DNA from: RGIG4140 sp045655105 | GTDB taxonomy: Bacteria > Pseudomonadota > Alphaproteobacteria > CAAHEQ01 > UBA3637 | Reading direction: 5' to 3' | Length of the DNA: 7,951 nucleotides | Assembly (NCBI GenBank): GCA_045655105.1 | Contig: JAZOOQ010000066.1 | Span: forward strand, 1 to 7,951 | Shown here: positions 1-6,088 of the stretch, one piece after another | Numbering within the stretch: position 1 is the first letter of the stretch | Layout of the letters: the number at the start of each line of letters is the position of its first letter | Program-made: the position numbers and the translations under genes | Notes under the pieces: model-generated | Told to the model about the DNA's origin: nothing | The model's database searches: none | The model's input: only the letters and a program-made list of their open reading frames with translations

Positions 1-1
1 C

Positions 2-316
2 GATAAAGATCAATTTTTATATGGTTTTTTAAACTTGGCAACTTGGCCACTTTCCATCACTTGGGGTATCCCTCAATCGGGAATTGACGCGATTACAATT
101 AATGAAAAAGAATTCGTTCATTTTTATATGTATAACCCAAATGGAAAGCGCGCCTTGGCTCAACGGGGCCTTTATTTGGGAACAGATGGCATTCTTTCCA
201 AAACAAATTATGGCGGTTATAATGCTTATGGTTATCAACAACCTTCTTATGCAGGATATTCTTATTCGGAACCAGCTCCTCGCTCTTATGCGCCATATTA
301 CCAACCTTATTATTAG
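2..316 (+). CDS. Hypothetical protein, C-terminal part (5' end outside window)
   Basis: The frame is open from base 2 to a TAG at 314-316, giving about 104 residues of the carboxyl end. No start codon with a ribosome binding site occurs near the left edge, so the gene begins upstream. The first part is a mixed, possibly globular sequence (ATWPLSITWGIPQSG) with no motif I recognise. The last 35 residues are rich in Tyr, Gly, Pro and Ser (NYGGYNAYGYQQPSYAGYSY), a low-complexity tail like those of some surface or envelope-attached proteins. A strong terminator follows 17 bases after the stop, so this is the last gene of its transcript. The reading frame is well supported by its length and its fit to the terminator. 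The function is unknown. Confidence 0.7.
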   Translation, partial: DKDQFLYGFLNLATWPLSITWGIPQSGIDAITINEKEFVHFYMYNPNGKRALAQRGLYLGTDGILSKTNYGGYNAYGYQQPSYAGYSYSEPAPRSYAPYYQPYY

Positions 317-332
317 GAAATATAATCTAATC

Positions 333-356
333 AAGGGGCTTTTCGCCCCTTTTTTT
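333..356 (+). terminator. Rho-independent terminator after the partial gene
   Basis: AAGGGGC (333-339) pairs with GCCCCTT (345-351) around a 5-base loop, followed by an uninterrupted T run. It is a textbook intrinsic terminator, placed just after the stop codon at 316. Confidence 0.92.
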
Positions 357-514
357 ATAGACGATTGATAGCTTATAAATCACTCTCTTTTTATCTTTTG
401 CCTCCACCCCTGATTTCTTTATTCACTCCACCACTCCACACACCCAACCTCGCGTTACCCTCACCACGCCACAGCACCCCCACCAACTCCCAACTCCACA
501 GCACCTCCACCCAG

Positions 515-611
515 ACCCCTTCCTTTCCTCTCTAAATCCTTCCTCTCTAAAATCCTTCCACTCTCTCTCAACAGTTTTAATTTGATAAATTGATATATTC
601 TTCGCGTTTAA
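515..611. repeat. Dispersed pyrimidine-rich repeat, copy 1 (copy 2 at 7500-7548)
   Basis: The segment starting CCCCTTCCTTTCCTCTCTAA (from 516) resembles the segment starting CCCCTTCCTTTCTCTCTCTA (from 7500). Both continue with CTCT runs and both end at TTCGCGTTTAA (601-611 and 7538-7548). Copy 1 is longer, with about 40 extra bases before the TTCGCGTTTAA box. The shared order of boxes in two distant intergenic places points to a dispersed repeat family rather than chance composition, although part of the match is simple CT-rich sequence. Confidence 0.5.
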
Positions 612-666
612 GTAAAACTTTAAGTATCTTTAATAACATATTGATATATTTAATCTTAAAGTTTTA
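589..666. repeat. AT-rich inverted repeat with nested direct repeat
   Basis: TAAAACTTTAAG (613-624) is the exact reverse complement of CTTAAAGTTTTA (655-666), a perfect 12-base inverted repeat with a 30-base spacer. An 11-base direct repeat, ATTGATATATT, occurs at 589-599 and again at 640-650 inside the spacer. It is not followed by a T run, so it is a poor terminator. It could be a protein-binding site or the end of a small mobile element. Its function is not shown. Confidence 0.6.
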
Positions 667-675
667 ATAAAATTA

Positions 676-777
676 TTACTCTTCCACTTTCTTATATCCT
701 CTTTTTTTTAAGATACCTACATCCCCAGTGGCGACTATTCGATCTTTATCATCCTCCAATCCCCTTTCTCGAAGCAC
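676..777 (-). other. Short protein-like frame, possible gene fragment
   Basis: On the minus strand a 33-codon frame begins with GTG at 777 and ends with TAA at 676. It contains the stretch GLEDDKDRIVATGDVGILKK. Its residue mix is more protein-like than expected from this skewed DNA. There is no good ribosome binding site and an in-frame stop lies directly upstream. It may be a remnant of a decayed gene or a translated part of a repeat family. It may also be meaningless. Confidence 0.2.
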
Positions 778-949
778 CTACACGCCTCTATGCCACCTTT
801 TTTACTTGCCTTTTCCCCATGTAATAAATCTGTTCAAACACCTCCCCCTATGCGCCACATTACCTCCATTTGCTTTCTTAAAGAGAGAAAATCTCTCCTC
901 CTTTTAAATACCTAAAATCAAGCTTCTTTCTTTTATATAATAAAATTGG

Positions 950-978
950 TTTACAAGACGCCTACCTTGTGTTACACT
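950..978 (+). promoter_or_regulatory. Sigma70-type promoter for the 493-aa gene
   Basis: TTTACA (950-955) and TACACT (973-978) are separated by 17 bases. The predicted start is near 985, giving a leader of about 29 bases that carries the ribosome binding site GGGGAG at 1001-1006. Confidence 0.65.
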
Positions 979-1013
979 AAAAAGAAGAAACAAACAAAAA
1001 GGGGAGATAAAAA

Positions 1014-2495
1014 ATGGTCGATTGGAATAAAATTGCTCAAGCTTTAAGAAGAATACCCTCGGTTGGAATGCCGGGCATGCATTTAAGCCAACCAAGTTCA
1101 TCTTATTCAACCTCAACGCCCTCTTCTTCCGCACCAACAAGTGCTCCACAAGAAACACCACCACCCATCAAGGCCGAAGTACCAACCCCTGCTCCAATAT
1201 CCGAGCCTGAACCAATGCTTACAGAAGAAGAAATTGGCTCTTCTCCTTTGTTTTTCATCCCGAGAGATACACCATTAACCGATCAAGAACAACAAGCAGG
1301 CACAGTTGCTTTGCGCCATCGTTTAGCCAATGTGACCAGCAGTTTTGAAGCCCCTATTAATCCTCAAACACAAATGCCTGATAGACGAACGCCAACAGCT
1401 GACGAGTTACGCCAAGGGGAAGATGTTCCTCTTTTAATGCCAGCCACAAGGTTTTATTGGTGCAGAGGAGATCGGCGCGCAGGGCTCACGGTTGGATATG
1501 GAACATTTTTCACCAAAAATCAAAGATTATCAACGGAAGATCAATCGCTTTTACCTTCTCTTCAAATTTTAAATGAAAACACGCGCCAACAAATCAGAGG
1601 GAATCAACCAAAAGCAAACGTTATTCATGCGCTGTTCCCTCATATCAGAAATAATGCCCAATTAAGAACACAACCCTATACTGTTCCCGTTGCCTCGGCT
1701 GATGCCATGCTTCGCCAACGTTTTATTGCAAAAACAACGGATTTAAATCGTTTACTAAGCGCCAGAGGGCAAAGAGCGGTTGCACCTAGAGATGTTTTAG
1801 TTGATTGGGTGGCTTCTGATCTTTATTATCAAGGGGCTTTATCAAGTAAAACGGGGATCCCAGACTTTGCTGAAAACACAATTAATAAAAACAAACTTTC
1901 AAGATCTCCACAACCAACCAATTTGCGTTTAACCGCTAGACGAACCTGCTCTGATTTACAAAGAATTGTAAATGCCAATCCGTTCACTCCGCAAATGGAT
2001 GAACTTCAACGCCAACAACATGCGCAAGCTCTTGCTGAATATTGCACCGCATATGCCGCTCATCAAATGACAAAGGCTAACCCCCAATATTATTATACGC
2101 GCAACCATGTTCAAGCCCATATTCAAGATATCAGCTCATTAGCCATCATGGATATTGCAAGAAATTATTATGGAAGAAATTTAACAAGAGAAGAAATCCA
2201 CCGGTGCGCTTCAAATGCGGGGGAAATTTCAGGACGCATTTTTGCCTCTAACAATCCGCAACTTTATGCCCTTCGCCTTTCTGTCAGCAAAGAAGATGAT
2301 ATTCAAAACCCTGCGGGTCATTATCATGCAACACCCGAGCTTTTAGCAAAAGCACAAATGTCGCCCATACCAAACCCTCAAGCAAATAACAATCAAAATC
2401 AACCGAACCTATCGGCAAGATTGCAACAAAGTGGGCAAAATATTTCTACTCGTTCTACACAAACTCAATCACATCCATCAAATGAGAGAGTTTAA
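1014..2495 (+). CDS. Hypothetical 493-aa protein, faint GH24 lysozyme-like signature
   Basis: The ATG at 1014 follows GGGGAG (1001-1006) with 7-base spacing, so the start is well supported. There is no signal peptide or membrane helix. Residues 24-66 form a Ser/Thr/Pro-rich linker, and residues 451-493 are a Gln/Asn/Ser-rich tail. The middle is the folded part. Residues 153-163 (D, then TVGYG) have the spacing of the catalytic Asp-Thr region of phage T4-type lysozymes (D, five residues, T-x-G-x-G). Residues 260-275 (DVLVDWVASDLYYQG) resemble the later helix of that family. The expected catalytic Glu nine residues before the Asp is absent; that position is Ala144. It may therefore be a degenerate lysozyme fold or a chance match. 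Four cysteines are scattered (150, 312, 344, 398). The gene lies 68 bases before a glycosyltransferase on the same strand with no terminator between. I do not recognise the family. Confidence 0.85.
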   Translation: MVDWNKIAQALRRIPSVGMPGMHLSQPSSSYSTSTPSSSAPTSAPQETPPPIKAEVPTPAPISEPEPMLTEEEIGSSPLFFIPRDTPLTDQEQQAGTVALRHRLANVTSSFEAPINPQTQMPDRRTPTADELRQGEDVPLLMPATRFYWCRGDRRAGLTVGYGTFFTKNQRLSTEDQSLLPSLQILNENTRQQIRGNQPKANVIHALFPHIRNNAQLRTQPYTVPVASADAMLRQRFIAKTTDLNRLLSARGQRAVAPRDVLVDWVASDLYYQGALSSKTGIPDFAENTINKNKLSRSPQPTNLRLTARRTCSDLQRIVNANPFTPQMDELQRQQHAQALAEYCTAYAAHQMTKANPQYYYTRNHVQAHIQDISSLAIMDIARNYYGRNLTREEIHRCASNAGEISGRIFASNNPQLYALRLSVSKEDDIQNPAGHYHATPELLAKAQMSPIPNPQANNNQNQPNLSARLQQSGQNISTRSTQTQSHPSNERV

Positions 2496-2563
2496 AAATT
2501 TTCTTGATTTTTAGTCAAAAGCAAGATACCTTAAAAAATATAATTCATGTGGAGGCAAAAAAA

Positions 2564-3547
2564 ATGACACAACCCTTTATCAGTGTAATTGTTCCAATTT
2601 ATAATGTTGAAACATATTTAAAAGGCTGTTTAGATAGCTTAATTAATCAAAGTGAACCAAATTTTGAAGCCATTTTAGTTGATGATGGCTCAACCGATCA
2701 AAGCGGGAAAATTGCGGATGAATATGCAAAAAAAGATGCGCGTTTTAAAGTGATTCATCAAGAAAACAAAGGCCTTTCTGGCGCAAGAAATGCCGCTCTT
2801 AAGGTGGCAACGGGAACTTATGTTGCCTTTTTAGATTCCGATGATTATATTCATCCAGACTTTTTAAAAATCATGGGGACAACAGCCAAAAATGAAAGAG
2901 CTGATATGGTTGTTTGCCAATTAAAGCATACCAACAAGTTTTACCATTATGCTTTTGATAAAATTAAACTTTCTGATTTAAAAATTCAAAGATTTTATAA
3001 ACCATTAGATGCCTTTTTAAAAAATAAAGAACTCGCAAGTAATGTATGCGTTAAATTACATCGAAGAGAAGCCATTAAAAATTTAACATTTAGAGAAGGT
3101 ATTTATTTTGAAGATGTGTTGTTCACAACGATTGAAATGACTAAAATTAAAAATATTGCTTATATCAACGCTCCTCTTTATTATTATTATGCTAATCCAC
3201 AATCCATTATGCGTTCCTCATTTAATGAGAAAAAAGTGGATAGCTACGTCACCATTATTTTTGAATTATATCAATATTTTAAAGAAAATATGCCTGAATA
3301 TTTGAAAAAAATTCAAACTCAAATCATTAATAAACGCATTAAAATGTGTATGAACCAAGCGATCAGAAAACAACGCTCCATCTATCAATCACAAATGTTG
3401 TTTGTTAAAATGGCTGAAGAATTCAAAGTTCTTTATAGGGCTGGCATTATTTCATTTGATGGTCTTAAAATCCACCAAAAAATGGCGTTAGCTCTTTTAA
3501 TTCATAATAACCCTAGAGCTGCTTGGGTCATTATGAAATATCTTTAA
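2564..3547 (+). CDS. Family 2 glycosyltransferase
   Basis: Residues 1-110 are a GT-A domain: ISVIVPIYN at 6-14 (nucleotide-sugar fold start), VDDGSTD at 39-45, GLSGARN at 70-76 and the metal-binding DSDD at 91-94. YFEDV at 181-185 carries the acidic pair found near the catalytic base in this family. The protein is 327 residues, a usual length for bacterial polysaccharide or LPS glycosyltransferases that transfer one sugar from a nucleotide donor at the cytoplasmic face of the membrane. The C-terminal third is basic and could lie on the membrane. The donor sugar cannot be read from the sequence. The ATG at 2564 has GGAGG at 2551-2555. An in-frame TTG at 2504 gives a longer frame but has no such site. 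It may be co-transcribed with the gene at 1014. A TATAAT at 2539-2544 has no good partner box. A GtrA-like gene at 6123 could be a functional partner. Confidence 0.93.
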   Translation: MTQPFISVIVPIYNVETYLKGCLDSLINQSEPNFEAILVDDGSTDQSGKIADEYAKKDARFKVIHQENKGLSGARNAALKVATGTYVAFLDSDDYIHPDFLKIMGTTAKNERADMVVCQLKHTNKFYHYAFDKIKLSDLKIQRFYKPLDAFLKNKELASNVCVKLHRREAIKNLTFREGIYFEDVLFTTIEMTKIKNIAYINAPLYYYYANPQSIMRSSFNEKKVDSYVTIIFELYQYFKENMPEYLKKIQTQIINKRIKMCMNQAIRKQRSIYQSQMLFVKMAEEFKVLYRAGIISFDGLKIHQKMALALLIHNNPRAAWVIMKYL

Positions 3548-3564
3548 AAATTAACTAAAAAAAC

Positions 3565-3592
3565 AAGCTGGCTTTAATGCCAGCTTTTTTTT
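3565..3592. terminator. Bidirectional terminator between glycosyltransferase and queH
   Basis: AAGCTGGC (3565-3572) pairs with GCCAGCTT (3579-3586) around a 6-base loop, with a T run to the right and an A run to the left. It can end both the rightward glycosyltransferase transcript and the leftward queH transcript. Its right edge touches the queH stop codon. Confidence 0.92.
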
Positions 3593-4148
3593 AATTTCTT
3601 GGTTTGCAACCACAATAAGTTTGGTGATAAAGATTTTTTTCTTTTGCCAATTTTGCCCGTTTATCTTCCCCACCCTCTTTGCGCCAATTTGTGGCATCAT
3701 AAGGGATTTTTTCTTCATCAGCAATTTGAAGGGCAATAGTTGTCACTTGATCAAAATTTTTATATCTTGAAACCCCTAAAACCGAGGTAAACGCTGTAAA
3801 CCCCTGTTCAATGGCAAATAAAGCCGCCCGCCTTAACCTTAAAGCAAAGCATTTATCGCATCTTTTGCCTTTTTCAGGTTCATTTTCAAGGCCAAGGGTA
3901 ACTTGCTTCCATTTTTCTGGTTCATACTCAAGCTCAAAAAATTCAACCCCTTCTTCGATGCATAACCTTTTGTTTTCATTTAATCTTTTTTCATATTCTT
4001 CCAAAGGCTGAATGTTGGGGTTATAAAAAAGAACAGCAAAATTCCTTCCTTCTTGTTTAAAACGATTAATCACCCCAATACTACAAGGGGCGCAACAAGA
4101 AAGAAGCAAAATTTTTTCGTTTTTTATTTTATTTTCAATAAATTGCAT
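3591..4148 (-). CDS. queH: Epoxyqueuosine reductase QueH
   Basis: This is the 185-residue QueH (DUF208) type of epoxyqueuosine reductase, which carries out the last step in making queuosine in the tRNA anticodon (Q34). The conserved cysteines are all present: CCAPC at 18-22, CDKC at 97-100, and YCGC at 178-181 preceded by YHQ. In the family these ligate a [4Fe-4S] cluster and a nearby iron. FYNPNIQPLEEYEKR at 41-55 is the family's nucleoside-site region. It is complete and of normal size. It is transcribed leftward, convergent with the glycosyltransferase and divergent from the pilin gene. No Shine-Dalgarno sequence precedes the ATG. The promoter boxes at 4155-4183 place the transcription start at the A of the ATG, so the mRNA appears leaderless. 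Confidence 0.95.
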   Translation of the reverse strand: MQFIENKIKNEKILLLSCCAPCSIGVINRFKQEGRNFAVLFYNPNIQPLEEYEKRLNENKRLCIEEGVEFFELEYEPEKWKQVTLGLENEPEKGKRCDKCFALRLRRAALFAIEQGFTAFTSVLGVSRYKNFDQVTTIALQIADEEKIPYDATNWRKEGGEDKRAKLAKEKNLYHQTYCGCKPRN

Positions 4149-4154
4149 AGGCTT

Positions 4155-4183
4155 ATATTAGCAAAACAGCCCCAAAAAATCAA
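4155..4183 (-). promoter_or_regulatory. Promoter for queH, predicted leaderless start
   Basis: Read on the minus strand, TTGATT (4183-4178) and TAATAT (4160-4155) are 17 bases apart. Six bases (AAGCCT) lie between the -10 box and the ATG, so +1 falls on or beside the A of the start codon. Confidence 0.65.
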
Positions 4184-4214
4184 GTTTTTTTTAAATTTAG
4201 CTTAAAAAAACATA

Positions 4215-4243
4215 TTGACAGATATTTTTTTTGGGTTTAGAAT
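4215..4243 (+). promoter_or_regulatory. Near-consensus promoter for the pilin-like gene
   Basis: TTGACA (4215-4220), a 17-base spacer, then TAGAAT (4238-4243). This is a strong sigma70-type promoter with a predicted start near 4250. It rules out longer in-frame starts at or before 4249 and favours the ATG at 4291. It lies back to back with the queH promoter. Confidence 0.8.
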
Positions 4244-4290
4244 AGAATGTGATGATATCAATCAACTATATAGTATTCAGGGAGTACATC

Positions 4291-4662
4291 ATGATGACTA
4301 AATTATTTTCAAATCGTTGCTTTAAAGTGTTTATGTATGTTGCACTTTTTGCAATTTCATTCGTAGCTGTTGATGCTTTTGCTGATGGCGAAGTATTCAC
4401 AAAAATTTCAGATAAAATGATTTCAACATTTAAATCTGTTCGTTCAATCATCTTCATCGTTGGTGGTTTCGGTTTAGTTGGCCTTGGATTTGCCGCTATT
4501 TTCGGAAAAATCAAATGGACATGGCTTGCCGCTTTGGCAGCTGGTTTAGCAATTGTTGCCTTAGCTGGCGCTGTTGTTGACTATGTCACACAACAAGGTG
4601 GTTCACAAGGTGAATACACATATGATACAGGTGAAGGTTTAACCGATACTTGGGCTGACTAA
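4291..4662 (+). CDS. VirB2/TrbC-like pilin precursor, single hairpin
   Basis: The start is ATG 4291 (or the ATG directly after it at 4294), with GGAG at 4281-4284. The protein has 123 residues. It begins with a signal peptide ending VDAFA, probably cleaved before DGEVF. The mature part, about 92 residues, has two membrane helices (IIFIVGGFGLVGLGFAAIF and LAALAAGLAIVALAGAVV) joined by a short basic loop, GKIKWTW. This size and layout match the VirB2/TrbC pilins of type IV secretion systems, which are cleaved, sit in the inner membrane as a hairpin with the loop in the cytoplasm, and assemble into a pilus. The C-terminal tail is acidic (YDTGEGLTDTWAD) and is echoed in the next gene. The family call rests on architecture and general resemblance. 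No VirB/Trb partner is in the window. It could also be a small phage or holin-like membrane protein. Confidence 0.7.
   Translation: MMTKLFSNRCFKVFMYVALFAISFVAVDAFADGEVFTKISDKMISTFKSVRSIIFIVGGFGLVGLGFAAIFGKIKWTWLAALAAGLAIVALAGAVVDYVTQQGGSQGEYTYDTGEGLTDTWAD
4448..4527 (+). repeat. 80-base block identical to 5748-5827
   Basis: The 80 bases from 4448 to 4527 recur without a mismatch at 5748-5827, an offset of exactly 1300. They encode the first helix, basic loop and start of the second helix of the pilin unit. Similarity continues for about 30 more bases with few changes. Identity at third codon positions points to recent duplication or gene conversion between the two pilin-like genes. Confidence 0.95.
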
Positions 4663-4689
4663 TCGTTTAAAAGCGATTAAAAAAATAAA

Positions 4690-4728
4690 AAAAGTCTTAA
4701 TGTCTGCAGCATTAAGGCTTTTCTTATT
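4690..4728 (+). terminator. Terminator between the two pilin-like genes
   Basis: AAAAGTCTTAATG (4690-4702) pairs with CATTAAGGCTTTT (4710-4722) with one G-U pair and a 7-base loop, followed by a broken T-rich tail (TTCTTATTT). A weaker hairpin (TAATCG 4660-4665 with CGATTA 4674-4679) precedes it at the stop codon. The interrupted T tract may permit read-through into the next gene. Confidence 0.8.
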
Positions 4729-4759
4729 TAAGTTCTCTTTATTTTTTAAAGGATAAATC

Positions 4760-5959
4760 ATGTTTAACATTTCTAATAAAAGTTTTTTATTTTTCATGTT
4801 TTTTCTTGGCTTTTCTTTTTTGAGCCTTCCTTCATTTGCCGACCTTATTATAGAACCAGAACCTTATTGTGCTCTTTATAAACCAAAACTAACAGCAAAT
4901 GTTATATCAGTTCAATCAATCATCTTTAACATTGGTGGTTTCGTGTTGCTTGGTCTTGGCATTGCCTCTCTTTTAAAAAAAATCAAATGGAGATGGTTTA
5001 TAGCCCTCGCAATCTGTTTGGCATTGGAAATTGTTATACGGCTATTAGATTTTACATCACCTCAACGATCATTATTCATCATTACCATTGGTGGTGGTTT
5101 CGGGTTGCTTGGTCTTGGCATTGCCGCTCTTTTAAAAAAAATCAAATGGAAATGGTTTATAGCTCCCGCCACCTATTTGGCAATTGTTCTACTGTTTATG
5201 GAGATATTAGCTTTTAGATCAGAGTACCTGCATAATCAACTGATATTAGATTTTTCAGATCGACTGCTATTAGATTCTAGATTATCATTAATCTTCTTCG
5301 TTGGTGGTTGTTTCGGGTTACTTGGTCTTAGCATTGCAGCTCTTTTAAACAAAATCAAATGGAGATGGTTTATAGCTTTCGCCACCTATTTGGCAATTGT
5401 TATACTACTGCTATCAGATTTTATATTAGATCTATCGCTACGATCATTCATCTTCATCATTGGTATTTTCGGGTTACCTGGTCTTGGCATTGCAGCTCTT
5501 TTAAAAAAAATCAAATGGAAATGGTTTATAGCTCTCGCCACCTGTTTGACAATTGTTATACTACTGCTATTAAATTTTACATCATATCAACGATCATTAT
5601 TCATCTTTAACATTGCTGGTTTCGGGTTGCTTGGTCTTGGCATTGCCGCTCTTTTAAAAAAAATCAAATGGAGATGGTTTATAGATTTCGCCACCTATTT
5701 GGCAATTGTTATACTACTGCTATCAGATTTTATATCAGTTCGATCATTCATCTTCATCGTTGGTGGTTTCGGTTTAGTTGGCCTTGGATTTGCCGCTATT
5801 TTCGGAAAAATCAAATGGACATGGCTTACCGCTTTGGAAGCTGGTTTAGCAATTGTTATTTTGACTGTTGTTGGTTATAACAATGCCATACAACAAGCTA
5901 GCGATACTGGCCAATACGAGTATACACCAGAGGATGGTATAGACGACTCTTGGGAATAA
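4760..5959 (+). CDS. Six-fold tandem VirB2-like hairpin protein
   Basis: The ATG at 4760 has AAAGGA at 4748-4753. The 399-residue protein starts with a signal peptide ending PSFA before DLIIE. A short leader region is followed by six repeats, each a hydrophobic helix, a basic loop K-I-K-W-x-W and a second hydrophobic helix. They begin at residues 52, 103, 174, 228, 278 and 328. Repeats 4 and 5 are exactly 50 codons; repeat 2 carries a longer linker (RSEYLHNQLILDFSDRLLLD). The last repeat and the acidic tail (YEYTPEDGIDDSWE) match the single-hairpin gene upstream. The predicted topology has about twelve helices with all six basic loops in the cytoplasm, consistent with the positive-inside rule and with VirB2. 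The frame is intact across all repeats, which argues against a pseudogene. No clear promoter lies between it and the preceding terminator, so read-through expression is likely. Its function is unknown. It may be a fused minor pilin or a pilus base or assembly factor, or an unrelated membrane protein that grew by slippage. Confidence 0.85.
   Translation: MFNISNKSFLFFMFFLGFSFLSLPSFADLIIEPEPYCALYKPKLTANVISVQSIIFNIGGFVLLGLGIASLLKKIKWRWFIALAICLALEIVIRLLDFTSPQRSLFIITIGGGFGLLGLGIAALLKKIKWKWFIAPATYLAIVLLFMEILAFRSEYLHNQLILDFSDRLLLDSRLSLIFFVGGCFGLLGLSIAALLNKIKWRWFIAFATYLAIVILLLSDFILDLSLRSFIFIIGIFGLPGLGIAALLKKIKWKWFIALATCLTIVILLLLNFTSYQRSLFIFNIAGFGLLGLGIAALLKKIKWRWFIDFATYLAIVILLLSDFISVRSFIFIVGGFGLVGLGFAAIFGKIKWTWLTALEAGLAIVILTVVGYNNAIQQASDTGQYEYTPEDGIDDSWE
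4913..5890 (+). repeat. Array of six in-frame hairpin-coding repeats
   Basis: The units start at 4913, 5066, 5279, 5441, 5591 and 5741. Units 4 and 5 are exactly 150 bases long; units 1 and 3 are 153 and 162, and unit 2 is 213 because of a longer linker. Units 1-5 share near-identical core DNA such as GGTCTTGGCATTGC and AAAATCAAATGGA. Units 1, 2, 4 and 5 carry an A8 run inside the loop codons (for example 4975-4982). Unit 3 interrupts it with a C, and unit 6 has the version found in the upstream gene. The residue between the two loop tryptophans alternates R, K, R, K, R, T along the array, which suggests expansion by a two-hairpin unit. Confidence 0.93.
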
Positions 5960-5985
5960 TCGCCTTCACGTCAACCAAAAATAAA

Positions 5986-6024
5986 AAAAGTCTTAATGTC
6001 TTAAAGCATTAAGGCTTTTCTTTT
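5986..6024 (+). terminator. Terminator after the six-hairpin gene, duplicated
   Basis: AAAAGTCTTAATG (5986-5998) pairs with CATTAAGGCTTTT (6007-6019), followed by CTTTTT. A 25-base stretch covering the left arm (5977-6001) is identical to 4681-4705 after the single-hairpin gene, so the terminator was duplicated along with the gene. The T tract here is longer than in the first copy. Confidence 0.9.
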
Positions 6025-6059
6025 TATGCTTTATAAAGCCCTTTAAAAAAAATTAAAGA

Positions 6060-6088
6060 TTGACAAAGACGCATTCTTCAGGCAAGAT
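6060..6088 (+). promoter_or_regulatory. Possible promoter for the GtrA-like gene
   Basis: TTGACA (6060-6065) is a perfect -35 box. CAAGAT (6083-6088), 17 bases downstream, is a modest -10. A better TATAAT lies at 6102-6107 but without a good -35 at the right distance. Either could drive the gene starting at 6123. Confidence 0.5.

Larger units (their letters stand above)
357..949. other. Gene-poor, strand-skewed C/T-rich intergenic region
   Basis: No convincing gene lies in this stretch. Bases 421-540 contain only 6 G residues on the plus strand and are dominated by C, T and A, in sharp contrast to the AT-rich, base-balanced genes around them. A 10-base direct repeat, CCACAGCACC, occurs at 469-478 and 496-505. 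Bases 545-670 switch to an AT-rich segment with an inverted repeat. Bases 700-900 are again pyrimidine-rich, ending in a small hairpin (GAGAGA 883-888 with TCTCTC 892-897). The composition suggests non-coding DNA or decayed repeats under strand-biased mutation. A short minus-strand peptide frame (676-777) is listed separately. Confidence 0.6.

Noticed and set aside
421..540. CRISPR array or tandem repeat array
   Set aside because: The sequence is low in complexity but has no regular repeat-spacer period; only one 10-base direct repeat is clear.
904..1164. Minus-strand frame of 86 codons over the start of the 493-residue gene
   Set aside because: It overlaps the promoter and start of a well-supported gene, and its composition is that of a reverse-strand shadow.
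2504..2563. Upstream TTG start adding 20 residues to the glycosyltransferase
   Set aside because: No ribosome binding site precedes it, the extra residues do not fit the family, and the ATG at 2564 has GGAGG at good spacing.
4987..5880. Repeated short plus-strand frames starting MEMVY inside the six-hairpin gene
   Set aside because: They are one alternative frame of the same tandem repeats, lack ribosome binding sites, and simply mirror the repeat DNA.
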